64,000 bases of DNA from contig CAVZIJ010000006.1 in the NCBI GenBank assembly GCA_963775335.1, positions 1-64,000 on the forward strand, in the 5' to 3' direction. The notes under the pieces were generated by a model that worked only from the letters and a program-made list of their open reading frames with translations, ran no database searches and was not told the DNA's origin. Below are positions 17,766 through 26,905 of this stretch, piece after piece. Each line of letters begins with the position of its first letter. Position 1 is the stretch's first letter. The stretch comes from CAVQCX01 sp963775335 (lineage in GTDB: Bacteria > Pseudomonadota > Gammaproteobacteria > Chromatiales > Chromatiaceae). Position numbers and translations under genes: made by a program.

Positions 17766-18368
17766 TCAGAGCCGACGCCTGCCACCGGGATGCTCCATAC
17801 CCAACAGCTCCTTGGCGATCGACCCGGACCCGCCGGCCTCCGACCGGTAGTGCCGGGCGAGGCGGGCGTAGTTGACCGAGGAGTACTCGAAATACTCGCG
17901 CTCCTGCTCGGTCAGCAGACGGATGCGCCGCGCGGGCGACCCGATGTAGAGGTGCCCGCTCTCCAGGATCTTACCACCGGGCACCAGGCTGCCTGCGCCC
18001 ACCACCACATAGGGCTCGGCGACCGAGCCGTCCATGATGGTGGCGCCCATGCCGATCAGACAATGGTGGCCGATCTCGCACCCGTGCAGGATCACCCCGT
18101 GACCGACGGTCACGTCGTGGCCGACCGTCAGGGGGAATCCCCCGGGGGCGAAGCGGCTGTCGTGGGTCACGTGCAGGATGCTGCCGTCTTGGACGTTGGT
18201 GCGCTCGCCGATGCGGATGTGGTTGATGTCGCCGCGCACGATCACCCCCGGCCAGAGCGAAGACTCCGCGCCGAGGGTCACGTCACCGATTACGATCGCC
18301 GTCTCGTCGATCCAGGCGTCCGGAGCGATCACCGGTTGCTTGCCGTCGAAAGGGCGGATATTGGGCAT
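17766..18368 (-). CDS. gamma-carbonic anhydrase family protein (YrdA-like)
   Basis: 200 residues from ATG 18368 (MPNIRPFDGKQPVI); ATG 18389 is an alternative seven codons upstream. It is a left-handed beta-helix of hexapeptide repeats with the metal-site histidines of the family in ILHVTH, VTVGHGVILHGC and nearby. Conserved landmarks are RGDINHIRIGERTNVQDGS, VGAGSLVPGG and YIGSPARRIR. Close to E. coli YrdA. Whether it hydrates CO2 is uncertain; many members show no activity. Divergent from lemA. Confidence 0.9.
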   Translation of the reverse strand: MPNIRPFDGKQPVIAPDAWIDETAIVIGDVTLGAESSLWPGVIVRGDINHIRIGERTNVQDGSILHVTHDSRFAPGGFPLTVGHDVTVGHGVILHGCEIGHHCLIGMGATIMDGSVAEPYVVVGAGSLVPGGKILESGHLYIGSPARRIRLLTEQEREYFEYSSVNYARLARHYRSEAGGSGSIAKELLGMEHPGGRRRL

Positions 18369-18438
18369 GGGCACCGAAATGGCATGCAAATTCGCAATGT
18401 TATACTCCCCCAGGCCCCTGGTCTAACGGAGAAGGAAG

Positions 18439-19011
18439 ATGGGTGTAGCCAGCTTCGTCATCCTGGGCGCCATCGTCGCGCTCGGCGCATATGCAGTCGT
18501 CATCTACAACAATCTGGTCAACCTCAAGTATGGGGTGAGCAAGGCCTGGGCGAACATCGACGTGCTGCTCAAGCAGCGCCACGACGAGCTGCCCAAGCTG
18601 GTCGAGACCTGCAAGCAGTACATGCGATACGAGCAGGAGACCCTGGAGCGGGTCATGCGCGCCCGAGCCGCCGTGCACTCGGCCCGCGAGCAGGGAGACG
18701 TTGCCGCCCTGGGGCAAGCGGAATCCGCCCTGCGCCTGGGACTCGGTAACCTGTTCGCGGTGGCCGAAGCCTATCCGGACCTCAAGACCAACGAGACCTT
18801 CCTGCACCTGCAATCGCGCATCTCGGGGCTGGAGAACAGCATCGCGGACCGGCGCGAGCTCTACAACGAGGCGGTGAACAACAACAACGTGCGCATCGAG
18901 CAGTTCCCCGATGTGGTCGTGGCCCGCATGTTCGCATTCAAGTCGGCGCAGCTGCTGGAGTTTTCGGCCGAGGAGAAGGCCGACGTGAACCTCAAGGAGC
19001 TGTTCGGCTGA
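18439..19011 (+). CDS. lemA: LemA family protein
   Basis: 190 residues: one N-terminal membrane helix (VASFVILGAIVALGAYAVVI), then the long LemA helical bundle (YNNLVNLKYGVSKAWANID, LLKQRHDELPKLVE, SRISGLENSIADRRELYNEA, YNEAVNNNN-type turn). A strong ribosome site (GAGAAGGAAG) precedes the ATG. It is followed 19 bp later by a GIDE-domain protein, a frequent LemA partner. LemA proteins are probably membrane-anchored with a cytoplasmic or periplasmic bundle; function unknown. Confidence 0.93.
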   Translation: MGVASFVILGAIVALGAYAVVIYNNLVNLKYGVSKAWANIDVLLKQRHDELPKLVETCKQYMRYEQETLERVMRARAAVHSAREQGDVAALGQAESALRLGLGNLFAVAEAYPDLKTNETFLHLQSRISGLENSIADRRELYNEAVNNNNVRIEQFPDVVVARMFAFKSAQLLEFSAEEKADVNLKELFG

Positions 19012-19030
19012 GACCCCGGGAGAGCCGCCA

Positions 19031-19993
19031 ATGTCCTCGGCGCCCTCTCAGGACTGGGTCTGGCTGGCGGTGTGCTGCACCGCGTCGCTGGCGGCTTTCT
19101 ATTACGCCTTCCGCAATCTGCGCCGGGCGCGGTTGATCGAGGATGTTCCTACCGCGCGCATCCGCTCTGCGGCGCAAGGACAGGTGGAGCTCGAAGGGGT
19201 CGCCGGAGCGCTGCCGGGCGAGCCTATTTTGGCGCCCTTGACGTGCGCCCGGTGCTGCTGGTGGCGCTACCAGGTCGAGCGACGCCGAAGCGAGAACCGC
19301 TGGGAGCGCGTCGAGCACGGAGTGAGCGATGACTTTTTCGTGCTTGACGACGGCACCGGCACGTGCCTGGTCGACCCGGAAGGGGCCGAGGTAACCCCGA
19401 CCGACCGCAGCGTCTGGTACGGGGACAGCGCGCGCCCCCTGAACCTGAGGCCGGAACGCTCCGCCGTCCGGCCGCAAGGCTGGTCCTGGGCTTGGCCGGT
19501 GGGCGCTCGAATGATGCTCGGTGCCGCCATTTCGGCCGACTTCCGTTCCGAGAATTACCGCTATACCGAAGAGCGCATCTATTTCGGTGACCGTCTGTAC
19601 GTCATCGGACACTTCCGCTCCGAGGACGATCTGCACCACGGGGCCGAGCGCGAGCAGCTCACGCGGGACAAGCTACGCCTGTGGAAGCACGACCAGGCGG
19701 GCCTGCTGCGGCGGTTCGACCGCAACGGCGACGGCCGCATCGACCCCGCGGAGTGGGAGCGCGCGCGCGCGGCCGCCGCCGAGGAGGCCTCGACCGAGGA
19801 GGACCCGCTGGTCGCCGGGCGCATCCCTCATCGCCTCTCTCGCTCCCCGGACAAGGCCTATCCGTATCTCATCTCCAGCCTGCCTCAGTACGACCTGGTG
19901 CGACGCTACCGCCTGAGCGCCGCGGCCTCCGCGGTGGGTTTCTTCCTCTTCGGAGGCATCGCTGCCTGGCTTCTCAGCAGCCGCGTCTTCTGA
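19031..19993 (+). CDS. GIDE-domain membrane protein with an EF-hand
   Basis: 320 residues. A membrane helix at each end (VWLAVCCTASLAAFYYAF; ASAVGFFLFGGIAAWLL) brackets a GIDE-type beta domain as in eukaryotic MUL1 but without a RING (QGQVELEGVAGALPGEPILA, CARCCWWRYQVE, FFVLDDGTGTCLVDPEGAEV). Within it is a perfect EF-hand loop at 230-241 (DRNGDGRIDPAE). It is co-transcribed with lemA. The EF-hand suggests calcium binding. The family is often annotated as E3-ligase-like, but no ligase domain is present and that label should not be carried over. Confidence 0.82.
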   Translation: MSSAPSQDWVWLAVCCTASLAAFYYAFRNLRRARLIEDVPTARIRSAAQGQVELEGVAGALPGEPILAPLTCARCCWWRYQVERRRSENRWERVEHGVSDDFFVLDDGTGTCLVDPEGAEVTPTDRSVWYGDSARPLNLRPERSAVRPQGWSWAWPVGARMMLGAAISADFRSENYRYTEERIYFGDRLYVIGHFRSEDDLHHGAEREQLTRDKLRLWKHDQAGLLRRFDRNGDGRIDPAEWERARAAAAEEASTEEDPLVAGRIPHRLSRSPDKAYPYLISSLPQYDLVRRYRLSAAASAVGFFLFGGIAAWLLSSRVF

Positions 19994-20170
19994 CATCCCC
20001 GAAGCCTGCCGCGCGTCACCGCGTGTCGGGCCTGGGATGCCCTACTGCGAAAAAGCGGATATCGGCTGAACTTCCCACTCGATCAGCCCGGAATTCTCGC
20101 CAGGCCCGGCCGGGACCGGCACAGCCCCGATGCCGATGCCCGGCCCGTTCAACAATAGGCCGATAGCGAC

Positions 20171-20461
20171 TCAACCCCCCGCTGCCTCAGCTCGGGTAAT
20201 GCGTCGAAATTCCAGGGCCTCGACGACCGGCCCGCCGGACCAGGCGTGCCCCGGGCCCGCCACACGCAGCTGACGCAGACTCACGCGCCCGCGCGCGTCC
20301 TCATAATTTTTCACTGTGTACGAGTAGCCGTTGGGCACCTGTCCGGAACGCTCCGTGCGCGGAGTGGCGTCAATGGAGCCATTGGTGCCGTCCCCGTCGT
20401 CCACATAGTCGTCCATGGCGGCATGGCGCGACCAGGTGTTCGCCCGGATGGCGAGCAACAC
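20171..20461 (-). pseudogene. PHB-depolymerase-family esterase remnant
   Basis: A 96-codon frame whose C-terminal half reads GQVPNGYSYTVKNYEDARGR then LRVAGPGHAWSGG, the conserved end block of secreted esterase/PHB-depolymerase proteins, which contains the catalytic His. The catalytic Ser and Asp regions are absent upstream, and the sequence after WSGG does not match the family. It is therefore a 3' fragment of a lost gene, perhaps still open by chance. Confidence 0.5.
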
Positions 20462-20547
20462 CGCGGATGCGGCCGCCGCCTACCACATGCCCGGCCCCCA
20501 GGCGATGCAAGTCGTCCCCCAGGTCGGGATTCGAATTCGCATACGAC

Positions 20548-20928
20548 TCACTGCCGGCGGTTCGGGAACAGCCGCGAAGCGTGCCACAGTTGGAAGCTGA
20601 CGGGTGCAGAGGCGGCGAGTACCGCCCCGCCTTGCGAGATCACCTGCGCCTGCAGCATATGCGTGCCGCGGTTCACGCCGCTCAGCGCGATGCTGGCGCC
20701 GGCGCCGCTCGCAACCGCTTTGCCGTCGAGCAGCACGGCGATGCGGTCACCGTCGGCCGCGCGCAGTGGCGGAGAAACCTTGATCTCCACGGCGACGTCG
20801 CCATTGTTGCTGAACAGGCTCTGGTTCTGCTTGGGCGCGACGATGCTCACCGCGTCGTAGGCGCCGGCGCGGGCGGCGCCAGCTGTTGCCGCGAACGTAG
20901 CGACGAGGATGATTGCTGAAATCTTCAT
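20548..20928 (-). CDS. small exported protein with an Ig-like domain
   Basis: 126 residues with a clear signal peptide (KISAIILVATFAATAGAARA) and a single beta-rich domain (SIVAPKQNQSLFSNNGDVAV, IAVLLDGKAV, LSGVNRGTHMLQAQVISQGG, FQLWHASRLFPN). The domain resembles the Ig-like C-terminal half of DUF4124 proteins, but the DUF4124 half is missing. Secreted to the periplasm; function unknown. ATG 20928 has an AAGG about 9 bp upstream; longer readings run through non-coding-like sequence. Confidence 0.7.
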   Translation of the reverse strand: MKISAIILVATFAATAGAARAGAYDAVSIVAPKQNQSLFSNNGDVAVEIKVSPPLRAADGDRIAVLLDGKAVASGAGASIALSGVNRGTHMLQAQVISQGGAVLAASAPVSFQLWHASRLFPNRRQ

Positions 20929-21483
20929 AGGCTCGACCTTCCCAGCATACACTCGCGACCTTACGCTCGGCTTTAGCGCCGGAAGTTCAAGCGTATCGGT
21001 GGACTGCGGCTCAGCCGCTCGGTTCGCCCTCCTCACGCGCGCACTGGTCGACGACTCGGCTTTCGCGGATAGGCTCGCTGCAATGCCGGGCGAAGACGAA
21101 ATCGCCGACGATGGGCTCGGCGCATTTGCGGGCTCCCGGGGCTTCCAGCCGCGGTGGCTTTTCCACGTCTGCGGGAACCTCCTTTGATCTTGGAAGTTTA
21201 CCCGCGGGATCGGGTAGCGCAAGGGTGCTCGGCGCCGGCCTCCAGCGGGCGTCCGCTTCTCGCCGGTCAACGGTGGCGGTCTATCAGGGAAGAAGGGCTC
21301 GGCGCCCTTGCTCGGTCCACCGCGAAGGGCTTTGACACCTGGATGCCCGGGACTTCTTCTGCCCGACGCGCGCTCAGTATGGCGGGCGAGCAATCGGTCC
21401 TTCTGACTTCCGCGGGGCCTGCCGCGCCAGCGGATTCATGGCAGAATGGGCGCCGACTCAGCCCTGACCTCCCTGGTGGTGCC
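20929..21483. other. intergenic region before prlC
   Basis: 555 bp between the minus-strand exported protein and plus-strand prlC. Open frames exist on both strands, but none has a recognisable domain or ribosome site. An isolated TTGACA occurs at 21332 without a matching -10. I see no supported feature. Confidence 0.5.
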
Positions 21484-23526
21484 ATGTCCCACGAGACCAA
21501 TCCCCTGCTCGAGCTCGACGGCCTACCGCGGTTCTCGCGCATCCAGCCCGAGCATGTGGAGCCGGCCGTCGACCAGCTGCTCGCCGAGAACCGCCTGGCG
21601 ATATCAGCGCGTCTGGATCAGGGTGCACCGTACAGCTGGAAGAATCTGGTGGAGCCGCTGGAGATCCTGGAGGACCGTCTGGAGCGGGTCTGGTCGCCGG
21701 TCAGCCACCTGAACGCGGTGGTCAATAGCGAGCCGTTGCGCAACGCCTACAACGCCTGCCTGCCCAAGCTCAGCGAGTACGCCACCGAGATGGGCCACAA
21801 CGAGGGACTCTATCGCGCCTATAAAGCGGTCGCGGAGGGCGGCGAGGCCCTGGACGAGGCCCAGCGCAAACTGCTGGAGAACGCCCTGCGCGACTTCCAT
21901 CTCTCCGGGGTCGACCTCCCGCCCGAGCGCAAGGCCCGCTTCAAGGAGATCAGCGAGGAGCTCTCCCGGCTGACCAGCCGGTTCGAGGAAAACCTGCTCG
22001 ATGCGACCAACGCCTGGAGCAAGCTCGTCACCGACGAGGCGCAGCTCGCGGGGCTGCCCCCGTCGGCGCTGGATCTCGCCAGACAGACGGCCGAGCAGCA
22101 GGGCGCCCAAGGCTGGATGCTGACCCTGGACTTTCCGTCCTACCAGCCGGTGATGACCTACGCCGAGGACCGGGAGCTGCGCCGCGAGCTGTACCAAGCC
22201 TACGCCACCCGCGCCTCCGACCAGGGACCGCATGCGGGGCAATGGGACAACGGCGAGGCCATGGAGCGCATCCTGGCCCTGCGCCACGAGATGGCGCAGC
22301 TGCTCGGCTTCGCCAACTATGCCGAGCGCTCGCTGGCGACCAAGATGGCGCGCAGCCCCACGGCGGTGCTGGGGTTCCTGGGGCATCTGGCCGAGCGCTC
22401 CCTGCCCCAAGCACGCCGCGAGCGCGAGGAGTTGCGCGCATTCGCCCGGGAGCACCACGATATGGACAGCCTCGAGGCCTGGGACATCGGCTACTACGCC
22501 GAAAAGCTGCGCAAGCACCGCTTTGACGTCTCCCAGGAAGAGGTCAGGCCCTACTTCCCGGAGCACCGGGTGATCCCCGGGCTGTTCGCCCTGGCCGAGC
22601 GCCTGTTCGGCATCCGGATCACGCAGGTCCCCCAGGTCGAGGCCTGGCAGCCCGACGTGCGCTTCTATGAGATTCGCGACCGGGACGGGCACCTGCGTGC
22701 CGAGTTCTATTTCGACCTATATGCCCGGCGCAACAAACGCGGCGGGGCCTGGATGGCCGACTGCATGAGCCGTTTCTACACCGAGCAGGTCGACCAGAAT
22801 CCGGTCGCCTACCTCACCTGCAACTTCTCCCCCCCCGTGGGCGACAAGCCGGCTCTGTTCACCCACGACGAGGTCGAGACCCTGTTCCACGAATTCGGCC
22901 ACGGCCTGCACCACATGCTCACGCGCATCGACTACCCTGCGGTGGCGGGCATCAACGGCGTGGCCTGGGACGCAGTGGAGCTGCCCTCGCAGTTTCTCGA
23001 GAACTTCTGCTGGGAGCGCGAGGTGCTCGACCTGATCTCGGGGCACCACGAGACCGGCGAGCGCATCCCGGACGACCTCTACCGACGCATGAAGGCGGCG
23101 AAGAATTTCCAGTCGGCGATGCAGATGGTCAGGCAGCTGGAGTTTGCCCTGTTCGACTTCCGCATCCATGCCGAGTACGACCCCACCCGAAGCGGGCGCA
23201 TCTATGAGATCCTGAACGAGGTCCGCGACCGGGTCGCGGTGGTCCGCCCGCCGGAGTGGAACCGGTTCGCCCACAGCTTCTCGCATATCTTCGCCGGCGG
23301 CTATGGGGCGGGCTACTACAGCTACAAATGGGCGGAGGTGCTCTCGGCGGACGCCTTCGAGCTGTTCGAGGAGCGGGGCATCTTCGATCCCGAGAGCGGC
23401 GAGCGGTTCCTGAAGAGCATCCTGGAGCAGGGGGGATCGAGGGATGCCATGGAGCTGTTCGTGGAGTTTCGCGGCCGCGAGCCCCTCATCGACCCCCTGC
23501 TGCGACTCAGCGGCATCGCGGCCTGA
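21484..23526 (+). CDS. prlC: oligopeptidase A
   Basis: 680 residues, exactly the length of E. coli PrlC. It is an M3 family zinc metallopeptidase of the cytoplasm that degrades oligopeptides and cleaved signal peptides. Zinc motif H469-E-F-G-H473 sits in LFHEFGHGLHHML, with further family blocks NPLLELDGLPRFSRIQPEHV, YFDLYARRNKRGGAWM and FSHIFAGGYGAGYYSYKWAE. ATG 21484 is chosen by homology; the frame stays open far upstream. Confidence 0.96.
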   Translation: MSHETNPLLELDGLPRFSRIQPEHVEPAVDQLLAENRLAISARLDQGAPYSWKNLVEPLEILEDRLERVWSPVSHLNAVVNSEPLRNAYNACLPKLSEYATEMGHNEGLYRAYKAVAEGGEALDEAQRKLLENALRDFHLSGVDLPPERKARFKEISEELSRLTSRFEENLLDATNAWSKLVTDEAQLAGLPPSALDLARQTAEQQGAQGWMLTLDFPSYQPVMTYAEDRELRRELYQAYATRASDQGPHAGQWDNGEAMERILALRHEMAQLLGFANYAERSLATKMARSPTAVLGFLGHLAERSLPQARREREELRAFAREHHDMDSLEAWDIGYYAEKLRKHRFDVSQEEVRPYFPEHRVIPGLFALAERLFGIRITQVPQVEAWQPDVRFYEIRDRDGHLRAEFYFDLYARRNKRGGAWMADCMSRFYTEQVDQNPVAYLTCNFSPPVGDKPALFTHDEVETLFHEFGHGLHHMLTRIDYPAVAGINGVAWDAVELPSQFLENFCWEREVLDLISGHHETGERIPDDLYRRMKAAKNFQSAMQMVRQLEFALFDFRIHAEYDPTRSGRIYEILNEVRDRVAVVRPPEWNRFAHSFSHIFAGGYGAGYYSYKWAEVLSADAFELFEERGIFDPESGERFLKSILEQGGSRDAMELFVEFRGREPLIDPLLRLSGIAA

Positions 23527-23594
23527 GCGCAGTGGGTCCCGGGCCCCCGAAGACCGGCGCACAAGCTGCGCCTTGGAGGTCACTGATCGGCACC

Positions 23595-24338
23595 ATGACC
23601 CGCCATGCTCTCATCTTTGGGGCGGCCCTGGCGCTGCTGTGCGGATCGGTGCAGGCCGCCCACATCACCGACAAGTTGGCGGCGGGCCTTTATCCGAAGC
23701 CCGATGCGAGCGGCCAGCCCCTGCGGCTGCTGGTCACGGGAACACCCGTCGAGGAGATCAAGCACCAGGGGATCTTCACCCAGGTGAGGCTCGCCGACGG
23801 TGCCACTGGCTGGATCCAGAGCGAGTACCTGACCGACGAGAAGCTGGCACAGGTGAAGCTGCTGGAGCTGCAGGCCGAGACCGCCCAGGTCAAGCAGCAG
23901 CTGGCGGACGCGCAGGCCCGAGACGCGGCAGACAAGACACGCATCGCGGAGCTGGAGCAGGCCCAGCATGGACACTCGGCTGGGGGTGACGAGACGGGCC
24001 GCACACTGCAGGCGAAGCTCGCCGATGCCCAGGCCGAGATCGCGGCGCTACGCACCCAGGCCCAGGCGTCAGACCGCTATCAGGCCGAGCGCGAGGCCCG
24101 GGCCCGTTCCCTCGAGGAGCAGATTCGCACCCTGCGCAACCGGATCGGGCGTGCCGCCCTCATCCTGGGCGAGGCCGAGGCCAGAACGGCGGCGGACAAG
24201 CCCTCAGCGGGCGCGCCCGGGCTCTGGGAGCGCTGGTGCCACTGGATCTTCGGCCTTGCCCTGCTGGTGAGCTTCGCGGCGGGCTATAAGCTGTTCGATT
24301 ACCGGCTGCGCCGCCGCTACGGCCGCTTCCGTCTCTGA
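23595..24338 (+). CDS. TIGR04211-type SH3 domain protein (YgiM-like)
   Basis: 247 residues. Signal peptide (MTRHALIFGAALALLCGSVQ), periplasmic bacterial SH3 domain (ITDKLAAGLYPKPDAS, PVEEIKHQGIFTQVRLADG, TGWIQSEYLTDE), a long coiled coil from about residue 85 to 200, a C-terminal membrane helix (WIFGLALLVSFAAGYKLFDY) and a short basic tail. This is the YgiM layout. Probably envelope-associated. It sits directly before ubiD on the same strand. Confidence 0.85.
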   Translation: MTRHALIFGAALALLCGSVQAAHITDKLAAGLYPKPDASGQPLRLLVTGTPVEEIKHQGIFTQVRLADGATGWIQSEYLTDEKLAQVKLLELQAETAQVKQQLADAQARDAADKTRIAELEQAQHGHSAGGDETGRTLQAKLADAQAEIAALRTQAQASDRYQAEREARARSLEEQIRTLRNRIGRAALILGEAEARTAADKPSAGAPGLWERWCHWIFGLALLVSFAAGYKLFDYRLRRRYGRFRL

Positions 24339-24348
24339 GGGACCGGGA

Positions 24349-25837
24349 TTGAAGTACCGGGACCTTCGGGATTTCATCGCGCAGCTTGAGGCCCGCGGCC
24401 AGCTCTGGCGCGTCCGCGTGGAGGTCGACCCCCGGCTGGAGATCACCGAGATCTGCGACCGCACCCTGCGCGCGGGCGGCCCCGCCCTGCTCTTCGAGCG
24501 GATCAAAGGCTCGTCGATCCCGGTCCTCGGCAATCTGTTCGGCACCCCCGAGCGGGTGGCCCTGGGCATGGGCGAGGACTCGGTGCAGGCGCTGCGCGAG
24601 GTCGGCAGGCTGCTGGCCTTCCTGAAGGAGCCTGAGCCGCCCCGCGGGATGAAAGACGCCTGGGAGAAGCTCCCGGTGTTCCGCAAGGTGCTGGACATGG
24701 CCCCTCGGGAGGTCCGCAAGGCGCCCTGCCAGGAGGTCGTGGTCGAGGGTCCGGAACGTCGACCTGGGCCGCCTGCCGGTGCAGACCTGCTGGCCCGAGG
24801 ACGCGGGCCCGCTGATCACCTGGGGACTGGTGGTGACCCGCGGACCCGAGAAGCCACGCCAGAACCTGGGCATCTATCGTATGCAGGTGATCGGCCGCAA
24901 CCGGGTGATCATGCGCTGGCTCGCCCACCGAGGCGGCGCCCTGGACTTTCGCGACTGGCAACGGGTCCATCCCGGGGAGCCCTTCCCGGTCGCCGCCGCC
25001 CTGGGCGCGGACCCGGCCACCATCCTCGGGGCGGTCACTCCGGTGCCCGACACCCTCTCGGAGTACGCCTTCGCCGGGCTGCTGCGCGGCGCCAAGACCG
25101 AGGTGACCCGCTGCCTGGGCTCGAACCTGCAGGTACCGGCCTCGGCGGAGATCGTGCTGGAGGGCCGCATCCAGCCCGACGACACGGCGCTGGAAGGACC
25201 ATTCGGCGACCATACCGGCTATTACAACGAGGTGGAGCGCTTCCCGGTCTTCACCATCGAGCGCATCACCCACCGCACCGACCCCATCTACCACAGCACC
25301 TACACCGGCCGGCCGCCCGACGAGCCGGCGGTCCTGGGGATGGCGTTGAACGAGGTATTCGTCCCGATCCTGCAAAAGCAGTTTCCGGAGATCTGCGACT
25401 TCTACCTGCCCCCTGAAGGCTGCTCCTATCGGCTAGCGGTGGTGAGCATGCGCAAGCAGTACCCGGGGCACGCCAAACGGGTGATGTTCGGTGTCTGGTC
25501 CTTCCTGCGCCAGTTCATGTACACCAAGTTCGTGATCGTGGTGGACGAAGACGTGGACGCCCGCGACTGGAAAGACGTGGTCTGGGCCATGACCACGCGC
25601 ATGGACCCGGCCCGCGACATCACCATCATCGAGCGCACCCCCATCGATTACCTGGATTTCGCCTCCCCTGTATCCGGACTGGGGGGCAAGGTCGGCTTCG
25701 ATGCGACCAACAAATGGCCCGGCGAGACCGAGCGCGAATGGGGGCGCCCTATCCGCATGTCGGAGGACGTGAGGGCACGGGTCAATGCGATCTGGGCGAG
25801 CCTCGGCATCCCGCTGCCGCCTCGCACCGGCGGCTGA
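24349..25837 (+). pseudogene. ubiD: 3-octaprenyl-4-hydroxybenzoate decarboxylase UbiD, one frameshift
   Basis: Ubiquinone-pathway decarboxylase using prenylated FMN. The TTG start at 24349 follows GAGGGA and gives the family start (M)KYRDLRDFIAQLE. The first frame is UbiD through KAPCQEVVVEG. From about 24745-24757 the protein continues in the +1 frame as NVDLGRLPVQTCWPEDAG and runs to the normal end at 25837 (RVNAIWASLGIPL). Repairing one extra base gives about 495 residues, the normal length (E. coli 497). Both halves are otherwise well conserved, including NLGIYRMQVIGRNRVIMRWL. A sequencing indel is the simplest reading, a recent frameshift the alternative. Confidence 0.88.
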
Positions 25838-25879
25838 GCGCCTGCGGCGCCACCCCTCCGCCTCACCAGGATTCGGATC

Positions 25880-26905
25880 ATGCCGCCAGTGCAGGCGCTG
25901 ACCCTCTACGGCATCCCGGACGATCACAGGGTGCGGGTCCAGTCCACCGACTCGGGACGGTTGAGATGCCAGCCCTCCGGGAACTGCCCGATCCCCGCCG
26001 ATCTCGGAGACTCCCGCATCGCGCAACAGACCGTCTATGTCGGCGGCCCCAGGCCGCCCCGGCGGTTGCGCCTGAGCCGCGCTCCCCAGGTCATCTTCAA
26101 CGCCATCGCCGACCCTGAGAGCTACGGGCGGTCGCTGAGCCTCGCCCACCGGATCTGCGCCGAGGCGATGCGGCGCGGCATGGCGGTGATCAACCCGCCC
26201 CGGGCCGTCGCCCAGAGCCGCAGGGAAAACCTGGCGGAACGGCTGCAAGGCATAGAGCGCCTGCAGGTCCCGCGGGTGGTCCGCTACAAGGGGCTGCGCG
26301 TGCTGGCCCTGCTGAAGATGCTCGACGCCGGGGAGGTGCGGTTCCCGTTCTTGATCCGCGCCACCGACGGTTTCGCCCCGGGCTGGATCAGAATCGACGG
26401 GCGCCAAACGCTTCGGCGGCTCAACTTTCTTCCCTTCGACGGGCGGGACTACCAAGTCGCACCCTACCGCGACTGCCGCGGCAAGGATGGGCTCTACCGC
26501 CGGTATCGCATGGTCCAGGTGGGCGAGCGCCTCTTTCCTCGCCACCTGGTGTTCAGCGACCACTGGCGGGTGAGCCTGCGCGACCGACCTCGCATCATGC
26601 AGGCACAGCAGCAGCTGATCGACGCCGAGCAGGAGTTCCTCTCCGACCCGTTCGGGCTGCTCGGCAAGGAGCTGGTCTGGGCGATCGGGGAGGCCCTGGC
26701 GCGCACGGGTCTGGACTTTGCCGCCCTGGACTTCACTCTGGACCCGGTGGACGGGCTACGGCTCCTGCAATGCGATGCCTGCTTCGACGCCTTCGCCGCC
26801 TACGACAGTCCACCTCGGACTGCGGACACGGTCAACGCGATCCGCGCGGCGCTGGGAGAGCTGATGGCGGCCAAGGCCGGCGAAGCCGCCGTCACCCGAA
26901 GCTGA
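25880..26905 (+). CDS. ATP-grasp-like protein of unknown function
   Basis: 341 residues with the look of a divergent RimK/glutathione-synthase-type ATP-grasp fold: PQVIFNAIADPESYGRSL, then AEAMRRGMAVINPPRAV (a typical pre-ATP-grasp turn), RFPFLIRATDGFAPGWIRI, and a final metal-site-like stretch (LDFAALDFTLDPVDGLRLLQ). An Asp/Asn substitute may replace the usual metal ligands. No substrate is known. It follows ubiD by 42 bp, and its 3' end overlaps convergent srkA by 14 bp. Confidence 0.55.
   Translation: MPPVQALTLYGIPDDHRVRVQSTDSGRLRCQPSGNCPIPADLGDSRIAQQTVYVGGPRPPRRLRLSRAPQVIFNAIADPESYGRSLSLAHRICAEAMRRGMAVINPPRAVAQSRRENLAERLQGIERLQVPRVVRYKGLRVLALLKMLDAGEVRFPFLIRATDGFAPGWIRIDGRQTLRRLNFLPFDGRDYQVAPYRDCRGKDGLYRRYRMVQVGERLFPRHLVFSDHWRVSLRDRPRIMQAQQQLIDAEQEFLSDPFGLLGKELVWAIGEALARTGLDFAALDFTLDPVDGLRLLQCDACFDAFAAYDSPPRTADTVNAIRAALGELMAAKAGEAAVTRS

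Noticed and set aside
21332..21337. TTGACA as a prlC promoter
   Set aside because: No -10-like hexamer at the right distance downstream.
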